Program-made: the position numbers and the translations under genes | Assembly: GCA_034440635.1 (NCBI GenBank) | Contig: JAOTON010001583.1 | Span: 682,001-746,000, forward strand | DNA from: Lepas anatifera | Taxonomy: Eukaryota; Arthropoda; Thecostraca; Lepadidae | Direction of reading: 5' to 3' | Length of the DNA stretch: 64,000 nucleotides | Part shown: positions 34,172 to 46,045 of the stretch, in pieces | Layout: each line of letters starts with the position of its first letter | Numbering within the stretch: the first letter of the stretch is position 1 | Notes under the pieces: generated by a model | Database searches by the model: none | The model's input: only the letters and a program-made list of their open reading frames with translations | What the model was told of the DNA's origin: nothing

Positions 34172-34956
34172 GGGCTTGTAATAGAGTTATGTGTGGTACT
34201 TTCCAGAATCGGAAAACCGAGATGAGTGTCAAGACATGGGATGGAGCCAGAAGAAGCCGTATGATCCAAAGTGAACTTGATGTGATCATACACAGAGTTT
34301 ATAAACATGAAGTATGCGTTGATACTTTTGAGACCATGTGTCCATATGCACAGAACGTCATCAATGTAGCGCCTGTACATCACGGGCTGGTCGCGAGGGC
34401 TGGCCAGAATCATCTTCTCCAACCAGTCCATGAAAACAATTGCAAGTGGCGGCGCGACCCTGCTTCCCATAGCAATACCTTGCGTTTGTCTGAAGTCGTG
34501 TTCGCCAAACTTTAAGAAGTTGTTGGTCAGGCAGTGTATGAGGAGAACCTTGACACCATGCACCTGAAGCCCAAACGTGTTGATGCTTGGGTGTCTGTAC
34601 AGAAGCTCTTCCACTGCATCCACTGCTTCAACTCCTGGGATATTGTCACACAGGTTTGTGACGTCAACGCTAAAAACGATGGTTCCTGCTGGAAAGCCAT
34701 CAGGGAATTTCGTGCGGATGCGGGCGACATAATCACCTGTATCTTTGAGGTGAGCTGGAATGAAAGGAAGGAGCTGGGTGGTGATGCGCTCCAGTAACCA
34801 GGTCAGTTTGTCGAGATGATCACCACAAGCAGACACGAATAGGGAGGAGCGGCATGTCAGGCTTGTGGTCTTTTGGGAGACCTTAAAGCTCAACTGTTCT
34901 GGAACATTGAGGCACAAGGTCGAATAGTCCACAAAGTGGGAAAACCAATAACTCAA
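33982..34956 (-). pseudogene. Penelope-like element: reverse transcriptase part
   Basis: Residues 43-50 ACGDHLDK and 95-107 FSVDVTNLCDNIP cover RT motif A, with Asp98 catalytic. QGIAMGS at 159-165 is motif B and YRRYIDD at 194-200 is motif C with the double Asp. Sequence after about residue 250 shifts out of frame and the true continuation is the endonuclease frame. The N-terminal part before residue 20 is not recognisable. RT motifs are intact, but the frame break and missing start make it non-functional. Confidence 0.85.
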
Positions 34957-34990
34957 AAGTACCTAAGACATAATGTTCACATGCAAGAAG

Positions 34991-35395
34991 ACCAGAAATG
35001 CTGCAGCAGAGGAAGAATGAAAATTTACAGACTCCCCAGCAGCTGAAGATCTTCCCCAACTATGTTGGCACGTTCGGACTTTTTCTGACCTCTGGCTCAT
35101 CAGGACCGGTAGGTCTAGTATTTACCTAATATGGTCATAAAGCATATCAATAAGATTCCCAGTGTCAATATGAAGAGAGATCAAAATAAAACATCTATAT
35201 TTTATTAGTGCGAAATTGTCGGCAACATAATCGTAACCTGCTCAGATAAAGCCAGCTTATCTCTAAGAGATCGGGGGACAACATATCAACTTGATCATCA
35301 AGAGCATTTTGAAAACGATGACGAAGGGTTTTTAATCTGACCTGTATGTGCTGAAAGGGGACCATTTGTATTTTCCCGTAGGCTTTTAACACGTC
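34991..35395. other. Possible N-terminal remnant of the Penelope-like element
   Basis: A minus-strand frame crosses this segment (for instance MVPFQHIQVRLKTLRHRFQ, residues in the 35.2-35.4 kb range) with a helical, charged composition as expected of PLE N-terminal regions, but no motif proves it. Confidence 0.3.
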
Positions 35396-36101
35396 CATTG
35401 ACGGGAGGCGGATACCCACCCCCTCGGGTTTATGCAGATAGAATAACAACGGCCGCGCGTTGTGCCATCGTACTCGGCATACCTTTTCTATGATCATTTT
35501 TACAGATTTAGTAAAAAAATTAACACGCGGCTCATCTCAGGTCTGGTTGCCACTGCAGGGCAAGTGACCTCACCTAAAAGAAGATTAAGGTCAAATTTAT
35601 GATTTGACCTGATCTGAGGTCAGGTGAAGGTCAAATTAGATAGAATGCACATAATAAAAATCGCAAATACAAGGCGAATCTAATACACGTAAAATAAACG
35701 CTCTATCGCCATCCGTTACTATGTTATTCAGTTAATGCCATTTTTCCATGTATTTCCAATGGAGAGGTCATGGCTCGTACCTGACCTCAGGTCATCGATA
35801 TAAAAAATACCGGAACATACGTTAGAGAACTCGGTGGGCCCATTATGTGATACGAGTTTCAATCGGATAAGCTTACCCTGTTCCGACTTATGCTATCTTA
35901 ATTTTTTTTAGGTGAGCTCACTTGACCTGCACTGGTGACCTGACCTGAGATGACCTAACCTTCAAATTTTGACAGCAGTTGTAAAAATGATGAGAAAAAA
36001 GGTATACCAAGTACGGCGGCGCTATGCGCCGCCATTCTTATGCTGTCTTCGAAAAACCCGAGGGGATGGGTACTCGCCTCCCCCGTCAATGCGCGTGTTG
36101 A
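35396..36101 (+). repeat. Foldback TTAA element with arms of about 190 bp, family F copy 1
   Basis: Left edge TTAACACGTCCATTGACGG; right edge CCGTCAATGCGCGTGTTGA, a one-base change from TTAA. The left 190 bp, reversed and complemented, align along the right 190 bp: GGTGGGTATCCGCC versus GATGGGTACTCGCC, AAACCCGAGGGG in both, GGTATGCCGAGTACG versus GGTATACCAAGTACG, GTAAAAATGAT in both, and GGTGAGGTCACTTG versus GGTGAGCTCACTTG. Long inverted arms distinguish it from families A to D. A truncated copy is at 17252-17659. The middle contains CCAATGGAGAGGTCATGGCT, also present in family B. Confidence 0.72.
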
Positions 36102-36521
36102 TGCAGTATCCAAGAGATTAACGTCTACTGAAGGTCAGCAATATGCATATTCTGAGACAAAAGATTTGTAAACACTAACAACTTTAGTACATGTAATGGA
36201 TTTGGAAATGATCATTTGGTGGATCCTCCTTTGCGCCGCCTCTAGGTAGTGGCTTTGGGTTTTGAGGCCGGACAACATGAACTTGAATAGCTCACTGACC
36301 TGGCATGACCTCACCAATGGCTCAAACTTATCAAGATGCAATAGTGCAGGCCGCTTTAGTCTTGGTTTTTCCTTCTTTAGTTATTGGGAAAACCAGGAGA
36401 GAAACTTCTCCCCCAGCGTGATGGGTCCGTGATTTTTGTATGTTTTTTTTTAGAGTGCAGCCTGCGCCCCAGATTGCCAGCAAAGGCGCCCCTGGGAAGT
36501 CCCCCGGGACTGTATAACCAC
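36102..36521. other. No gene recognised
   Basis: Contains a 68-codon minus-strand frame (36135-36341) without recognisable domain. It may be either host intergenic DNA or the remainder of the retroelement cut by the foldback element. Confidence 0.35.
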
Positions 36522-36673
36522 CAGTGGCGGATACTGGGGGGGCTAGGGGGCTCAAACGCCCCCCCCACAAATTTCAAAGTGCATAGTAACTGCATAGCCG
36601 CAGGCCGCTCCGAGGCAGTGGCGAGGGAAACCCAGCCCCCTCCTCCTCCGAAATGAAGTCCTGGATCTGGCAC
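36522..36673. repeat. Short CAGTGGCGGATC-type inverted-repeat element, copy 2
   Basis: Starts CAGTGGCGGATACTGG and ends CCTGGATCTGGCAC, with inner GGGGGGCTAGGGGG and CCCCCTCCTCCTCC. Same family as 21606-21753. Confidence 0.55.
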
Positions 36674-37006
36674 CAAAAACCACTCCCCAACTTTGTAACC
36701 TAGAATATATTTCCAAAGTTTTACCTACCCCTGCAGACAAAGGATATTTCACTGAGAGCGCCGATTCATGTGTCAGTAAGTAGCCCGTGCATGATGTCCG
36801 GGCCACCCCTGCCGCCTCCGCGCCAAAGTTAGATCCGCTGTGCAAACTATAAGATGATCTGGTCGATAAGATAGCAGAGAAGTGTCATATTTACGCGGGA
36901 GACGTGCGGGCCCCCCATGACGCCCATCCCCGAGGAGGAGGTGGAGGGGTCACCGTAAGGGGGACAGGTGCGACGAGCTCACTGGCCTGTGCTGCTGAGG
37001 GCGGAA

Positions 37007-37154
37007 ATGGACTGGCTGGTCTCAAGGCTGCTGCGTTGGCGGGCCCAGCAGGCAGCGTCGGCGCCGACGGAGGGGCACACAGGCAGCGCGTGTCGTCGTC
37101 GACGGTCCTGCTGCACGTGCAGTCTCCAGCTCAGCATGGCGCCGCTGCACCGCG
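37007..37154 (+). CDS. Candidate first coding exon in a CpG-rich stretch (unidentified)
   Basis: ATG at 37007 in a good context (GGAAATGG) opens MDWLVSRLLRWRAQQ and runs to a strong donor, CGCG then GTAAGC at 37154/37155. The area 36890-37210 is GC- and CpG-rich, unlike its surroundings, as is common near promoters. The peptide has a Cys/Arg-rich middle (CRRRRSCCTC) and no recognisable domain. The plus-strand frame starting at 36904 and a minus-strand frame at 37022-37210 are alternatives. Low confidence. Confidence 0.28.
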
Positions 37155-37210
37155 GTAAGCCGCTCTCTCCCCCAGCAGGGTCCCGCGCCGCTGGTCCAGA
37201 GCACGTTCAA

Positions 37211-38282
37211 AGTGGTAGAAACCTGGTCAGCCGGCTAATCAGATAGAAGTCATTTTAATGGAAATTGTAGAATAGCGATTTATGAAAATTAATCAATATT
37301 CCTTGTCTTTGCGTAGAAAATCTCCAATAACAGTAAAACTCGGACACATTTCAGCACAATTGTTGGAAACATTCGGTTTTTAAGCTGCAATTCGGGACTT
37401 TATAGCCTTAGCAGCTGATGTGCCCTAAAATTCTATCACCATTATGACATTGTCTGCCTATTCAAACGTTCTCAAGTACATACATCCAAAATCATTAAGA
37501 ATATGCGGTTGTGACACAATTCTCAAAATGGATGCGGTTTTCAGAATGCATAACAGCCATCAATTTCTGAAAAATATGTGCTTCGTTGCCTGGTAAAATT
37601 CGAAATTATTGTCTAATCATCAGCACCGTCACTTGACGTCTTCAACGATGGCAAGTGAATTGTAGCAAAACCCCATAAAGTATTTTGTAAGCAATAATGT
37701 ACCTGGGCAAATGAAAGCTGCTTTTATTCAAACCCTCGGTTAAACTGAGACGTAAACAAAGTGTCAAGGAGCAAAGACGTAGCAAGGAGTCGTATTTCTT
37801 TCCCGGTGTCCTTTTCTCTCTGACAACAATAGCAGCACCCAAACGGAACAGCAGAGTGTGTCAGTTAATACGGCAGGTTTTCTGAGATGAGCACGTGTTT
37901 GGCTTCCGCCAGGCACTCGGAGGAAACCTGAATGAACACAGTGTAATTTACAGTCAGAACTCATCCTGCGCAGTTGTGTCGATGATCTGCTATTACATCT
38001 CGGTCACGACGGTAATGCTTGCATTTCTGTACATAGATGGATGCACAGTAATGGAAAATGGTTTGGAATGTCTTAATGAATTTAAAGCTTTGGTTGGCTT
38101 TTTTTGAATGATTTTTTAAAAGGAAATTTAGTGCTCTTACCACAAAGCAGAAAAATAAATTGAACAAAATAAAATGAATGTGGTTTAAGTTCAGCAGACC
38201 TGTGACAAAGCATATTGAAAAAACCCCGGAGTAAAATTTCATTAGTCCTAAAACTCGCCACTTATAGAAAAAGCCCATTGTG
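37211..38282. other. No gene recognised
   Basis: AT-rich DNA after the CpG-rich patch. If the candidate exon is real this would be its first intron. No acceptor could be tied to it. Confidence 0.35.
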
Positions 38283-39221
38283 TTAGACCGGAATCTGGCT
38301 CTATCCGGGTCCCCTCATCCCAAACACTAGTCCCCAGGTGTAATGGCCATAAGGAGGTGGGACTTAGCCCAGCACCTCCTGAGCTCTTTTCGCACACACC
38401 AACGCCTGGGGATCCCATCGGACCCCGGTGCGATGTCGGGAACCGGAAGTGACACTGACACAATTAAAAGGGCTCTGGATGCGCCTTACCGTCTGCTACT
38501 TTGAAGCCAAGATTGAACCACATCCACAATGGTTCAAATTTAGATCCATTTAGAAAATCCCTTATAACTCTTGATCTATTTGATCTAGAAAAAATTGACA
38601 CTAATGTGTTCGTCTTGAACCAAGGATTTAAATTGTAAGCAACATGGCTTGGTAAGGTCAAACTATACCTTGACCTTAGGTCAATTCTGTTCAATGATGT
38701 CAAAGTCAAGCTCAAGGTCAAATAATGACCTTTTTCGAGGTCATTTTGCATATCATCTGGATCCTTGGGGCATGCTAATTATTATGGCACCATATTTAAG
38801 ACTTTATCTTGCTTCGTTCAAAAGTTATGGACACAAAAAGATTTAGAAAACCGTGACTTCTGGTAGCCCCTGCTGACGTTGGTATTGACCTGACCCCAAA
38901 ATAAATGCCAGCAGTCAGAATGGTCGTTTCAAGAGCTTTCGAAGTGTGTTTAGAAACTTGATCTAGTTCTTCTAGAAGCCGATTTACCCCCTGTTTTCGT
39001 CAACCTCAATTTAGAAGAAGAGAATTGCCTTGCATGGGTTTAGAAATAACATTATAACTCATTGACCTTAGCTGACCTGATGTCAATTTTTAGAAGCTGT
39101 TGAATCAATCGCCTAGAAGTCTGCAAAACAGAGTGCGTCCCATTCGAATTGGCTCAGAACCATTAGCGACAGAAACCGGGGAGGCTGATAGGACCCCCCT
39201 CCCCAGGCGGTGATGGGTTAG
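38283..39221 (+). repeat. TTAA-type MITE, family D copy 2
   Basis: Shares with 7042-7824 the segments CACACACCAACGCCTGGGG, CGGGAACCGGAAGTG, GGATGCGCCTTACCGTCTGC, AGATCCATTTAGAAAA and the end CCAGGCGGTGATGGGTTAG. Both edges read TTAG instead of TTAA. It has about 60 extra bases at the left (AATCTGGCTCTATCC onward), so either copy 1 lost them or this copy gained them. Confidence 0.65.
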
Positions 39222-41654
39222 TATTTATGCAGTTCATGCAGATCGCTCATGAAACGCTGTTGGGCCGTAAAATAATGAGAGCTGAGAGAAAATAAAAATA
39301 AATCCAGGACTTCTTCGGTATCCTGTATTTAACTGATGCACAGTTTAAATCCCATGGAGGTGTCATATTCTCCTTAATACAAATATTTGTCCATGCATAT
39401 GCTATTACCAAACACCGGGTATAAACACAAAAACGGGGATTAAAAGAGCACAAAACACCGCAAAAGGCAAAAAGCAGTTTAGAAGAAAAAATATAGAAGC
39501 AATTTGGAATACAAATATCATCACCTTTAACAATATGCTGCTTCATGTACCATAGTTGTCAAAATGGGTAGGGCCTGGTGTTCTAACGCCTCTCCCTTCC
39601 ACTTCTTTACAAGTTTTTATTTCAGCTAAGTTTGAAGAATAGCAACAATTTTAACCAATTTTAACCGGTGCGTTAAGCAGCAATGAGCTAAAATCCGATG
39701 AAATTGTGGTTCTAGAGGAGACAGTTTCTTGTCAGCATCAGATTTAACATTGATTCACCTTTGGTCCTTACTTTTTGCTGGTGGCAATGCGTATGCTGGA
39801 TATTAAAGTTCTTATCAGCTGTAGGCGGAAGACTGACTTGCCAGTAAACGTTTTGTCAGTGTCGAATCTTATGGTGTGCCTACGCAATGTTGAAGTTTAA
39901 GTGTAATACTGGTTTGGTGAATGCTATACTGTATTTAAAGCTTCACATCCGCTTACATCACAAACATAGTTTTGTTCTATGCTTAAATCTGGTCCTGACG
40001 GCTCCAAACCCTCAAGGTTGCGACGTACTAAAATAATAAATCTGGTTACGCAATTCAGCTTACCTATAAGGTATTTACATTTAACCTCTCGCTTATAATC
40101 TAGACAGTACATGCTAAAAAACCGTTTATTCCAAAAACAAAATAAAACATAAGCAGAATCAGCCATGCTTATTTGTTTTGTTTTTCTTTAATAATATTGT
40201 TGTTGCACGCTTCTTTCTTGGAGATATTTGATGTCCCTGAGCACACCCATGAATACGTCCGGGTGCGGTATTGGAGAAGGCTGTCAGCTTCAACCACCGC
40301 CGTGACCATGAACTCCTTGATGACGGCAATATAAGCACTGATAATGCTCTTTATTGTCATGGATTTTAGAAGGAAGAAGGTCAATGTCCGATGATTAATT
40401 CTAGGGATCTTCCCTATCTCCCACATCTCCTGGAATGATATTGGAACTCGGGACCTTCTCACGGCTCAAACATAACATTCAATAAAAATTGTTTCTTCAG
40501 GAGTCAGGTATTGATCATGATTAGTATGTTTAATTGAAAATGCAGTTTCTACATTCAAATGTACTTTTTCAAATGTCTATTAGTGCAAGGACCAATATAT
40601 CTGGTCCAAGTACGCAAAAATTACATAATGATGATCATCATCATCATTATCATTTTTAGGAAGTGTATTTGACCTCCCGCATCGGTTCGCCCGACAATGC
40701 ACCATGCAGAGTGCGCCCCGGATGGACGGCGTTTTCTCCGCTCTTCCCTGCCCCGTGACCGCCCGTAGTTTGCGTGCTGGGGAGAGAAACCGGTCAGCTG
40801 GCATGTTTTGCCACTGAATCGGAGCTGTTTGTGAGGTGGACCTTTGCCCAGTGTCGGACGCCGACTGTCCACGCGACCTCCGCCTCCACCAGTCCGCAAG
40901 ACGCTCTGATACACATCACTCCGTGTTAGGAGCGCGGCCACTACCTCGGATTTTAGATCGGGCTCGCCTCAGCGATACTCTGACTCGAAATTTCGTAGAA
41001 ATACGCAGCAGAAAAAATATTAGCGATCCTGCTGGTTGACAAAATAAAAATTTCAAAATGATCCTAATCCAACGGTTGTCGCAGTAAAAGAAATAGATTC
41101 GGGCCTTAGACAAGATATTTACTCGCATATGCAATCCTGTCAAAGGTGAGAATCGGTAAAGGGAGCTATTCAGCCCCCTTTGGAACTAAGAAACCAAAAG
41201 AGTTATCAAAATACCCATTTTGGGTGTAGCGAGGGCTAAAGTGATTTATCTTTCACTAAGTTTTGTTGACCTAGCTCAATATCTTCAAACTCAAACGAGA
41301 CAATAAACGTCGAATCTGAGCCATCCTGGAAGCCTATCGAGAAATGCTGCAAGTAAGTGGAAATAATTCACGGACAGTGATAGCAGTTTTGAATTATTTT
41401 CAGTTCAATACTTGCTACCCCACTACTTCTCGGTAAAAGAAACCGCTACCATTATTTTGTTACGACATGGGGAGTCGGCAATCAGCGAATGAACGGAGTA
41501 GTAGAGTGGTAGAACGGAGTAGTAGAGTTGAGCTGCAGCCCACATGGCTCTGGAAATAAGGATGGGTAAACCTGGTGGAGGATATGAACCAGGCAGAAAT
41601 CTTGAATAAGCTTTGCGTCTGTCACTATTTCAGTAAATACGACCTATGATATCC
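39222..41654. other. No gene recognised
   Basis: No supported gene. A minus-strand frame at 40169-40462 and the GC-rich segment 40670-40980 have no recognisable domain or splice support. A (ATC/ATG)n microsatellite of about 25 bp is at 40627-40652. Confidence 0.4.
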
Positions 41655-41822
41655 TCTGGTGGATCCAAGGGGGAACAAATGGGCCGTCGCCCCCTCCAAA
41701 GCCTAAAATAGTGTTTTTGTCCCCTCAAAGGACCAGATTTTAGCCGTTTGTTCTTTAAAATTAATATGTTTTCGCCATTTTGCTCAATGTACCCCCCCAA
41801 TAAAATGTTGGTTTGGAGATTT
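41655..41822 (+). repeat. Dispersed repeat, second copy of 5935-6075
   Basis: Contains AAGCCTAAAATAGTGT, AAAGGACCAGATTTTAGCCG, ATGTTTTCGCCATTTTGCTC and AATGTTGGTTTGG in the same order as the first copy. Confidence 0.5.
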
Positions 41823-42976
41823 AACATTATTACTGCATAGCCGTATAAAATAAAGTAAAGCGGGAACCCAAAAACGGACTACTGTTGATGACCTCTATCC
41901 ACATAACATAGATATTGGTTCATAATAAGACATCAGTTGTCTTCCTGAGTGCCCTGTATAGGCTTATTGCTAAGGTAGCTGCAAACTGGTGTCAAAAGTA
42001 ATCAACGAACATATTGCGAGAACGCAAAAGAAAATTGTAAGTGAAGCGTTTCTTTCGTGTAGCATTCGGCTAACAAAAACATGTGCCGACTGCTAAAAAT
42101 ATTGTTTGATTCATTCGGTCAGTATTCAGTTGTACATACAACAAAATATTTCAACTTTGAAAACATTAGTATCAGCTGGACAGGGTTGAACATGCCGGGG
42201 AGGTGCATGGGGTGAATGGGGTATCATGCCACTATAATGCACAACGCTTATTCTCCAAAGTGGACGCTGTGCGTGCAAGGGATGTTTACAGACTGCTCCC
42301 ACGAGTGCATTGATCTTTATTTCAGAGATTGAAGACCTCGCAATAAGAATGAAACTAGCGTGAGCATCAAAGGATAAATGGTTTCAATATTGAAACAAAA
42401 ATGGCCATGGTTGCAAAAGATGCTACCCTCTTCTTAACCGATGGATATTCAACGTATGAAGAGCTGAAGAAGATCAATGATTTTGAAAAACAAGTGACGA
42501 CTAGAAATTAATTTTAATGAGAGTCACCTTACCTGGCAGGGAGCCAAAATGATGTATCTGAAAAGGATGATCAATGGTTAGGGAAACAAAATGATGATAT
42601 TATATTCGTACCAGGGGTGGAGCAATGGCTCATATGGAGCTAACCATATTCCTGTCGTGCTCCTGGCTACCTTTACGTGTAAAGTGTTGGAATGGGGGCG
42701 GGGGCGGATTCTCAAATCCTCAAGATCTGGAAATATAACCCTCAAATTTGAAAAAAGCAATGGGATAGTCTTGTTTCACGCCCAACTCCATTAGGAAATC
42801 AATTTTTTAACATTGCTGGCAGAGGCGTGGACAAAATAAATTTCAGTACTTGCCTTTTTATTCCCCATAAATCTGGGACCTGTTGTGTAATTCTCAAACA
42901 CTAGGTTCTTTTATAAGAAATCGTTGCAAAATTATCATACTTTTCAGCTATGTGAAAACTCAAAGTTCAAACTTCA
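41823..42976. other. No gene recognised
   Basis: AT-rich non-coding DNA with no repeat copy that I could match inside the window. Confidence 0.4.
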
Positions 42977-43026
42977 AACACGTTCTCCCCAATTGATCAT
43001 AATTGATCAATTGGGGAGCACGTGTT
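42977..43026. repeat. Near-perfect 50-bp palindrome
   Basis: Two 23-bp arms (42977-42999 and 43004-43026) are complementary except at one position, around a TAAT centre. The inner 15 bp of each arm, CTCCCCAATTGATCA and its complement, are perfect. It is not part of any repeat family recognised here. Confidence 0.85.
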
Positions 43027-43965
43027 CATCAGCAAAATCGTTTTATGATGATAAATTCATCATTTAATATGTTGTGTCCGTTCACAGGGTACCTTTTTGA
43101 AAGTGAAACATGTGTTTACTACACCAGATAAATCCTTCTGGCCGTCGCCGCCACTACTCAACGTTTTTTTCTTTTCCTCGCCGAATTTCTTCTCGCCGAA
43201 ATGGGTTTTTTCTCACTCTAGACCATAATCCGCGCGTGCAATTTTGCCCGCCAAGTGTATTCATTTATCGAACTGATTTGATGAACTCCTGTTTTTCCAG
43301 TGTTATCGACAACGCACACAGTACAAACACCTAACCCATATATCCACCCATGCGCATATAATATATTCTACACTGGTCCCTCTCCCTCAGTCTAACAGCA
43401 GGCTCAACCACCACCATTCTCAACATTGCACATGTAGGTTTTATAATCCGACGCGCGACCCCTCCCCACCGAGGCTTGAACTCTGCGTCAGCGGTGCCCA
43501 GCGTGACCCCTCTAACCTCTATGCCCGCAGGCAAGTGGCAGCCAGCGCATGGCGGCCGCTGATTGGTCGAGGCGCGTTCATTTGTATTGCGAGAAATTCA
43601 GCGGAAATTTATTCGTGTAAATGATACAACCTTAAACTATGACCTAGGAGATGTCTTAACATTATATTTTCAAACATTCCTAGACATACTTTGCTCTCTA
43701 TTAACTTGATTATCTGCTCCACCATCCGAGGCTGCTCTTCGGTACAGGCGAGACGGCGGAAGTCAGTAGGGGCTAGCCGGTGGCTGCTTCTCTAAAGACA
43801 GGAGCATCGCGAGATGAGTTTCTGCTGAGTGGAGATAAGTAGGGCCCGTTCCAAAGGAACCGAGAGAAGCCGAGATAGGTGTATAATACATACATAAAAC
43901 TGAAATTCGATCGTCAGACGATTTGTAGGGAGTGAGGCCTAATAGAGAGCGCTGCCGGAGAAAAA
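43027..43965. other. No gene recognised
   Basis: No supported gene. The GC-richer part 43490-43570 and 43730-43820 lacks a convincing exon. Confidence 0.4.
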
Positions 43966-44027
43966 CCAGATAATATACCAGAAGAGGTGTATTATCTGGT
44001 TAATGGCACCATCCTTCGTGCCATTAA
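43966..44027. repeat. Two consecutive hairpins
   Basis: CCAGATAATA (43966-43975) pairs with TATTATCTGG (43990-43999), and immediately after it TTAATGGCAC (44000-44009) pairs with GTGCCATTAA (44018-44027). Loops are 14 and 8 bases. ATTAAT words continue to about 44075. Confidence 0.75.
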
Positions 44028-44536
44028 TCAAATCGTGTCATTAATAATCAGGGTCATTAATCCCTTGTTTTAGCTGTTACTACCCCTGTTGGCAATTAAT
44101 CCTGACCTTTAGCTCACTTCATCTTTTTGTTGTTATTCAGTGAAAACTACAACTGTATTGCGGGACCAAAATTTCACAGGCAATGAAATGTGTATTTTTG
44201 TCTAAGGAGGATGCTCAATGGATCCATCCTACTAACCTGAACTTTCGGATACTACTCAGGGCACCCAAGTCCGGAGAAAGACAACTATGACTACGCTATG
44301 ATAACCATTGTTTTATAACGACTATTTTCAGAACACTACAGCCCCCTTAAACATATGAAACCAAGCTGCACTCCCTAATATGAACTAATACTGGATGATT
44401 GAGCACCTCACATCCCGAGATGAAAAATGAAAACCCCATTCATGCAAGAATTTCAAAGGTTTATCAGTGGTGTTACATTTAGCTATGCATTGAACATACA
44501 CGTAGGAGAGATACTCCTAAAGCATATACCAAACAT

Positions 44537-44712
44537 TTTGGGACTTATCGACGCACAAACTGCCAGGGTCATATAGTGTCGCCAACTCTTTCCCTGTTGG
44601 AAGGGTTTCTCGGGAGCCTGCTTGCTCCTTGTTTAGGGAAGCCGCCGGGCCTTGATGTTGAACCCGGGTCGGTGGCGTAGTTGGTCGGTGGCTACGCTGA
44701 CCACTTCACTCC
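44537..44712 (-). repeat. tRNA-derived SINE (family S)
   Basis: Minus-strand copy with AGTGGAGTGAAGTGGTCAGC at the head, ACCCGGGTTCAACATCAAGG for the box B region, then AACCCTTCCAACAGGGAAAG and TGTGCGTCGATAAGTCCCA. Its box B (GGTTCAA) is closer to a tRNA than in the other copies. Confidence 0.68.
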
Positions 44713-46045
44713 ACTAAAAATATTTATTTTATATTTTTTAACACCTTAAGTCGACGCAATGAATCTGTTCAATTCAGTTTTAAGAAAAGTCAGAAGGTTC
44801 CAAAAGTCCATCGTTAACCGTTTTGGAGATATATCGGGAAAACATGAAGAGTGGACAAAATCCGCCGCCCCGGCCTGTAGCTGGGCAAGTATGCTTGTTG
44901 GAGGAGGCTCTGATAAAATAAAAATACCATGATGGCTCCATGGTTTTTGGATCGTTTAACGCACATCACGAGATTCACTCGGAGGGAATCAAAGGGGATG
45001 AGAAAGATCAAAAACAGAATCTAAAAAACTAGACAACAATTTTTTATTTAAATAGTATGAAATGTCTTACTTACCATAGAATGATACCAGTGATTCCATA
45101 GTTTGGAATGTTAAACTTTTGCAAACGCATAGCTCCACTGGTACACTTGGGAAAAAGACAAACCATGCGCAAAATTGGCACGAAAGGAAAGTTTCCTCTT
45201 ATTGAAAACACTTCCAGCAACATATTGTGTTCAGGTCCAGATCCAGGGGGTTGATAACTGCGTTTTCCCCTCACCCCTCGGCTTCTACCGATTTTCTTAG
45301 TAAAAACATACATTGGTCATGATTTTTTCCCATTTCCCACCCACCCCCAAAACCATCACCCTAAATCCTCCACTGATTGTACGTGCAAATATTCAGTGAT
45401 GGAGGCTCCATCGATACTGAGTCTCTGGAAAGTGGGGACAACTCCTTCCGATTACCAGGATACTTAGCTGTATGTATGTACATATCATCCGAGATGCAAA
45501 TCCTTTTGTTGTAAATTTCTCACCAGTATTTTTTGTATTTTCTAGTATTAACACCAACTTGTTTACACTACAAAAATATGTTTGTTGGAAATAGCGATAC
45601 TGGATTCACAACATTGCTATATATGAGGGAAGATCGATGCTTAGCCTCAGCTTCACTACAAATGCCCTGGTAGGAGATCAGTTTTTAAAATATGTCCCAT
45701 AAAGAATAAATTGGCGCCTTTATTCCATAAATGCTTTTTGTAGAGACAATAAGCTAATGTTGGACCAATCATCAATTGAATTACTGTCATAGATTTAATA
45801 TTTATGATATTAAATCAACATATGATAAATTATGGATGTTTCAAAAACCATTAAAGAATGTTTATCATTTCTTTACACCGGCATGATCACATAAAAGTAA
45901 ATTTCATATAATTTGAGAACACCAGCATGAGAAAAATCCGCCATCGATTTATAATGTAAGCAGAAAACACCATCAGCATACCCCCCTTCCCCCCATGGCG
46001 TCGCCCTTTGAAGACAGGGCCTACAATCTTTGGTCTTGTTGACAG
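44713..46045. other. No gene recognised
   Basis: AT-rich spacer. The last bases (TTGGTCTTGTTGACAG, 46030-46045) are a usable splice acceptor for the following exon. Minus-strand frames here have no known domain. Confidence 0.4.

Larger units (their letters stand above)
33240..34990 (-). mobile_element. Penelope-like retroelement (PLE), 5'-incomplete
   Basis: On the minus strand a reverse transcriptase segment is followed by a GIY-YIG endonuclease and then by a hammerhead-like motif, the order seen in GIY-YIG-bearing Penelope-like elements. The two coding parts are in different frames and the amino-terminal part is short, so the copy is dead. Minus-strand sequence at 35195-35395 may be more of the N-terminal region, interrupted by the family F element at 35396, but I could not confirm it. 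PLEs use the endonuclease to nick target DNA and prime cDNA synthesis; that is family knowledge. Confidence 0.85.

Noticed and set aside
34162..34797. Plus-strand frames of 87 to 117 codons
   Set aside because: Antisense to the Penelope-like reverse transcriptase.
40169..40462. 97-codon minus-strand frame starting MRRSRVPISF
   Set aside because: No recognisable domain and no supporting signal peptide, promoter or splice sites.
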